DNA of 64,000 bases from the NCBI GenBank assembly GCA_017548045.1, contig JAFYNR010000030.1:124001-188000 (forward strand), in the 5' to 3' direction. Below, one piece after another: positions 61,057 to 64,000 of this stretch. The notes beneath the pieces were generated by a model. It searched no databases. It was not told where the DNA came from and worked only from the letters and a program-made list of their open reading frames with translations. Source of the stretch: Clostridia bacterium (lineage in GTDB: Bacteria; Bacillota; Clostridia; Oscillospirales; Acutalibacteraceae). The translations under genes were made by a program, and so were the position numbers. Position 1 is the stretch's first letter; each line of letters starts with the position of its first letter.

Positions 61057-63030
61057 TTATATTTTATTGCCGACTGTGTATCCTTCATAAACGGCATTGG
61101 GAATTATTCCACCGCCGTTTGAATCACCGATATTATAAATCTCCTTGACCTCATCTTTGAGTGAATCATAAAGACTTGTATCAGGTCTGTTGCCGATTGC
61201 AACAACAACGGTGTCCGCTTTAACAGAGCTTGTTTTTCCGTCTTTGGATTTATAAACAACCTCTGTCGCAGTAATTTTTTCAACTCTTGATTCCGCAACA
61301 AGTTTCACGCCGTTGCCCTTGAGATGACCGAGCAGAATGGTCTGTGCGGTTTTGCCTGTGTTACCTGCAAAGGTATCTGTCATTTCAATTATGCTGACTT
61401 TTTTGCCTTGTTTTGCAAGGTATTCCGCAGTTTCGCATCCGATTGAACCGCCGCCGATAACAACAACGTTCTTTCCGCTTGATGTACCGTTCAGAATGTC
61501 AACAGCATTGATAGCTCTTTCACCGCCATCAACGGGAAGCTTGTTATTTATAACACCCGTTGCACAGACAACTGCATCTGGGTTAAGTGCAAGAACATCT
61601 TCTTTTGTCATCTTTTTGTCCAGATGAACGTTGACACCGTGAAGTTCAAGTTGTCTTTCAAGATAGGGCTTCATAAGTCCGAGATGCTGCTTGAAAGGAG
61701 GCTTGCAGGCAAGATTCATCTGACCTCCGACCTCGTTTGCAAAGTCATAAATATCAACGGTATGACCTCTCATAGCGGCGATTCTTGCCGCTTCAACACC
61801 TGCTACACCTGCACCGATAACAACAACATTTTTCTTTGTTTCAGCAGGAATTATTGTGTAATCATTATCTCCTCTCGCGAGAACAGCATTGCCCGAGCAA
61901 ACGGCTCTTGCACCGTGCTGAAGCTGATGGTCAATGCAGTGACCGCAGCCGATGCAGGGTCTTATTTCGTCTTCTCTGTCCTCGTCAATAAGATTCACAA
62001 GGTCGGGCTGTGCAAGAAGTCCGTGACCGATAAATATCAAATCACACTGACCCGATTTCAGAGCCCTTTCCGATGCAACAGGATTCTGTGCACGTCCGCC
62101 GCCGATAAGAGTTATTTTCTTTCCGCCTGCGGTGAGTGCAAGTCCGATTTTCATAACAAGACACAACGCAACAGCCATACAGTCGGAATATGCCGATTCG
62201 GGTTTCTGACTCTTACCTGCCTCACTCGACCAGATACCTGCAAGCACTTCAATTGCATCAACACCTGCTTTCTGCAATTCTTTGCAGTAGTAAAGACCAT
62301 CGAGCATTGAAATGCCGCCGTCTTTACCCATTTCAATAACCGAAAGTTTAACGATAACAGCAAAATCTTCGCCGCAGAGTTCGCGTATTCTTTTGATTAT
62401 GTTGAGGTGAAAACGGATTCTGTTTTCTTTGCATCCGCCGTATTCATCTGTGCGGATATTAGCGGTTTTTGAAAGAAACTGCTGACCGAGATAATAGCCG
62501 ACAGCGTGAATCTCAACTCCGTCAAAGCCTGCTTTTTTAGCTCTCAAAGCCGCTTGTGCATATTTTTCTTCAATTGCTTTTATTTCATCGATTGTTAACT
62601 CTCTGGGGGTTTCATTAGCAAGACCCATCATATATGAATAAGGCATTGCAACCGCACTCGGGCCAACGGGCTGATCGCCTATAATTTTTCTTCTTGCGCC
62701 TCTGCCCGTATGAGAAATCTGCAAAAACGCTTTAGAGCCGCCTTCGTGAATAACAGATGCAAGCTCGGTCATACCGGGAATATATTTATCATCGTCAATC
62801 ACAAGCATACCGTTTGTGTTAAGACCAAGCGGTAAATCAACGCAGGTAACTTCAACGATAATTGCACCCACTCCGCCTTTTGCTCTTTCTGCATAATGAT
62901 TAAGCACAGCTTTGTTAACAAATCCGTTTTCCGCCTGGCTCATACCCATTGCCGCCATAACGGTTTTGTTACGAAGTTCAACTTTTCCGATATATCCGGG
63001 AGATAAAAGATTGGGGTATTTTGCGTTCAT
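61057..63030 (-). CDS. Old-yellow-enzyme/dienoyl-CoA-reductase-like flavoprotein with 4Fe-4S and NAD domains
   Basis: 657 residues. The N-terminal FMN barrel (about 1-370) has ISHTGRGA and RTDEYGG. An Fe-S cluster sits in CIGCGHCIDHQ...AVC. The C-terminal FAD/NAD part (about 395-655) has VVIGAGVAGVEAARIA and VVIGGGSIGCETAEYL. Such enzymes include 2,4-dienoyl-CoA reductase, BaiCD/BaiH bile-acid enzymes and daidzein reductase, all reducing a C=C next to a carbonyl. The active-site segment reads EIHAVGYYLGQQF, so the second His of the usual HxxH is Gly. It leads a unit with a GH3 enzyme and an SDR. RBS GGAGG. Confidence 0.9.
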   Translation of the reverse strand: MNAKYPNLLSPGYIGKVELRNKTVMAAMGMSQAENGFVNKAVLNHYAERAKGGVGAIIVEVTCVDLPLGLNTNGMLVIDDDKYIPGMTELASVIHEGGSKAFLQISHTGRGARRKIIGDQPVGPSAVAMPYSYMMGLANETPRELTIDEIKAIEEKYAQAALRAKKAGFDGVEIHAVGYYLGQQFLSKTANIRTDEYGGCKENRIRFHLNIIKRIRELCGEDFAVIVKLSVIEMGKDGGISMLDGLYYCKELQKAGVDAIEVLAGIWSSEAGKSQKPESAYSDCMAVALCLVMKIGLALTAGGKKITLIGGGRAQNPVASERALKSGQCDLIFIGHGLLAQPDLVNLIDEDREDEIRPCIGCGHCIDHQLQHGARAVCSGNAVLARGDNDYTIIPAETKKNVVVIGAGVAGVEAARIAAMRGHTVDIYDFANEVGGQMNLACKPPFKQHLGLMKPYLERQLELHGVNVHLDKKMTKEDVLALNPDAVVCATGVINNKLPVDGGERAINAVDILNGTSSGKNVVVIGGGSIGCETAEYLAKQGKKVSIIEMTDTFAGNTGKTAQTILLGHLKGNGVKLVAESRVEKITATEVVYKSKDGKTSSVKADTVVVAIGNRPDTSLYDSLKDEVKEIYNIGDSNGGGIIPNAVYEGYTVGNKI

Positions 63031-63064
63031 ATTAAAACCTCCGAGCGATTATTCTTCCGAAAAA

Positions 63065-63093
63065 ATTATATCATACGAACCCTTCTATTACAA
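63065..63093 (-). promoter_or_regulatory. Promoter of the oxidoreductase-GH3-SDR unit
   Basis: Minus strand TTGTAA (63088-63093), 17-bp spacer, TATAAT (63065-63070), 34 bases before the ATG. Confidence 0.62.
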
Positions 63094-63187
63094 CATCAGA
63101 CGAGATATTTATACATTTATGAAAAATATTGAATAAATTTATTAAGCAAACGTTTTTCAATTTCAAATTAACATCACAAAAACAGAG

Positions 63188-63236
63188 AACCACCTCTTAT
63201 CGGTGCTTATGTCTGCAACGATTGAGGTGGTTTTGT
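63188..63236. repeat. Long imperfect hairpin
   Basis: AACCACCTC (63188-63196) pairs with GAGGTGGTT (63224-63232). Inside, ATCG-TGC pairs with GCA-CGAT around an 8-base loop, about 16 base pairs in all. On the plus strand TTTTGT follows, so it could terminate transcription. No gene overlaps it. The sequence between it and the cotJC copy (63237-63309) shows nothing I can identify; it may be the end of a decayed mobile element. Confidence 0.5.
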
Positions 63237-63309
63237 ATGTTCGGCTTTTTCCTCTGCCGATGGAGTGGAATTTGAAGCTGTAAAGAGACCGTTCTGTTTC
63301 GGGAGTAGA

Positions 63310-63483
63310 TACGGAAGAACTCGGACATCTTGAAATGATCGAGAACCCATCAAATTCCTGCGTGCAAGAGAAATTGTGCATTTCCAGCGCTTCGGCGAAG
63401 GCTTACGCCTGGCAACGGATAAACTTGACGAAAAGAATTTTTATGCTTTCAATCCTTCTTTTGATAAGCATTGCAACAAATAA
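63310..63483 (+). pseudogene. Truncated second copy of cotJC
   Basis: 63310-63339 is identical to 57097-57126 and 63341-63483 is almost identical to 57378-57520 (about two differences by eye), so 251 bases of cotJC are missing between. There is no start codon or 5' part. It retains the stop and is followed by the copied terminator hairpin. The remnant cannot make a catalase-like protein. Confidence 0.88.
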
Positions 63484-63488
63484 CACCA

Positions 63489-63522
63489 AAGCCGTCCGAT
63501 TCCTCGGGCGGCTGTATTTTTA
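63489..63522 (+). terminator. Duplicated cotJ terminator
   Basis: AAGCCGTCCGA-TTCC-TCGGGCGGCT, the same hairpin as at 57526-57550, here followed by GTATTTTT. The similarity to the cotJ end stops at 63513. Confidence 0.75.
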
Positions 63523-63524
63523 AG

Positions 63525-63552
63525 TTGTTTTTTGTTGTAATTGTGATATAAT
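63525..63552 (+). promoter_or_regulatory. Possible promoter for the right-end gene
   Basis: TTGTTT (63525-63530), 16-bp spacer, TATAAT (63547-63552) on the plus strand. It is 229 bases before the next ATG, with a hairpin repeat in between. Confidence 0.35.
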
Positions 63553-63584
63553 TAGTTCAACAAACAAGAATTTATAAACATTCG

Positions 63585-63660
63585 ACGTAGGACGGGATGC
63601 CCTCATCCCGCCGTTGATTTATATTTGTTTTGCGGCGGCTTGTGGGCAAGCCGTCCTACA
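63585..63660. repeat. Intergenic palindromic repeat element with two hairpins
   Basis: The outer ends GTAGGACGG (63587-63595) and CCGTCCTAC (63651-63659) are inverted copies. Inside are hairpins CGGGATG-CCCT-CATCCCG and CGGCTTG-TGGG-CAAGCCG. This compact, coding-free, GC-rich unit in AT-rich DNA looks like a REP/MITE-type dispersed element. No other copy is in the window. The rest of 63553-63781 holds nothing recognisable. Confidence 0.7.
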
Positions 63661-63781
63661 TTATGATGAATATTTAATTAAAACAAATTTCAATTTATCG
63701 AAACACTCCCATACCTGGACGAATCAACCGGTTCGGGAAGTCCGATTGTTGTGTATTCTAACCTTAAAGGAATGTTGATTT

Positions 63782-64000
63782 ATGAATGAAAATGCAGAAT
63801 TTCTCTCGGATATCGGCGAGCCCTTTGCATCGGGCCTGCTGGAATTATCCGACAACGGGTCACTCCCGGAAATATATTGCCGTGCATACCGCCGCTACTA
63901 TGAAACCTGCCCCATTGTATATAAAGCAGGTTCACCGCTTTTTCCGAGCGGTCTGACAACGGGAATTTATACAGACACAAAAACAGGCTGTGAGGTTTAT
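63782..64000 (+). CDS. Unrecognised gene, 5' part only (cut by window edge)
   Basis: ATG at 63782 with AAAGGA about 10 bases upstream; the frame stays open for 73 codons to the window end. It begins MNENAEFLSDIGEPFASG and continues with acidic and aromatic residues (EIYCRAYRRYYET). No signal peptide, membrane segment or motif I recognise. Good RBS and codon use like the neighbours support a real gene. Confidence 0.7.
   Translation, partial: MNENAEFLSDIGEPFASGLLELSDNGSLPEIYCRAYRRYYETCPIVYKAGSPLFPSGLTTGIYTDTKTGCEVY

Noticed and set aside
63335..63523. Short plus-strand frame within the cotJC copy as a new gene
   Set aside because: It is the wrong frame of the duplicated cotJC end; the same out-of-frame ORF occurs in the intact copy near 57399.

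Overview
The window looks like a chromosomal segment of a strictly anaerobic, endospore-forming member of the Clostridia, most like the gut Oscillospiraceae/Ruminococcaceae group. The evidence is the sporulation genes (spoVM, ytfJ/gerW, spoIIGA-sigE, cwlD, cotJABC), the oxygen-sensitive class III ribonucleotide reductase (nrdD/nrdG), a T-box leader in front of alaS, and gene order matching Firmicutes core clusters. There are no rRNA or tRNA genes, no CRISPR array and no recognisable intact transposase. Most genes lie on the minus strand. Taxonomy is inferred from gene content only.

Left edge (1-4270, plus strand): the end of argF, then one very long reading frame in which carbamoyl-phosphate synthase large subunit (CarB) runs without a stop into a diaminopimelate-epimerase (DapF) domain. 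That DapF domain has Gly where the first catalytic Cys should be.

4277-28310 (minus strand): about 27 tightly packed genes with many stop/start overlaps, read from right to left. They are a lipoprotein, a response regulator and sensor kinase, DUF1385, prmC, an M50 protease, scpA, scpB, DUF2953, ytfJ, a D,D-carboxypeptidase, rluB, a GNAT-like gene, yicC, remA, gmk, rpoZ, priA, def, fmt, a YugP-type protease, rsmB, rlmN, prpC, prkC, rsgA, a tiny membrane protein and spoVM. This joins two clusters known from Bacillus subtilis (scpAB/rluB and gmk-rpoZ-priA-def-fmt-rsmB-rlmN-prpC-prkC-rsgA-spoVM). It links chromosome condensation, ribosome maturation, cell-wall sensing and sporulation.

28404-41220 (minus): cdaA-cdaR (c-di-AMP synthesis), then alaS with its T-box leader followed by HIT, phosphoribosyltransferase, comEC, holA, RNase M5 and ispF. 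Upstream is an unusual protein that joins a sigma-factor-like N-terminus, a membrane segment, WG repeats and an SH3 domain.

41227-50440: rodA/ftsW; a four-gene operon (aldo/keto reductase, SGNH hydrolase, PTS-IIC-like permease, ceramidase-like secreted protein); a 64-residue plus-strand gene; a PHP phosphoesterase; spoIIGA-sigE (sigma-E and its processing protease); and cwlD.

50440-56300 (minus): the anaerobic DNA-precursor module nrdG, nrdD-trxB. NrdD carries its own C-terminal thioredoxin-like domain, and the promoters carry NrdR-type boxes. GtrA-family and Cof/HAD genes follow.

56400-64000: the cotJABC spore-coat operon on the plus strand, followed by a minus-strand three-gene cassette (flavin/Fe-S oxidoreductase, domain-permuted exported GH3 glycosidase, SDR dehydrogenase). 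The cassette is bracketed by a second, internally deleted copy of the cotJC 3' end plus its terminator, which suggests insertion or recombination at cotJC. The right end has a hairpin-rich intergenic repeat and the start of an unrecognised gene.
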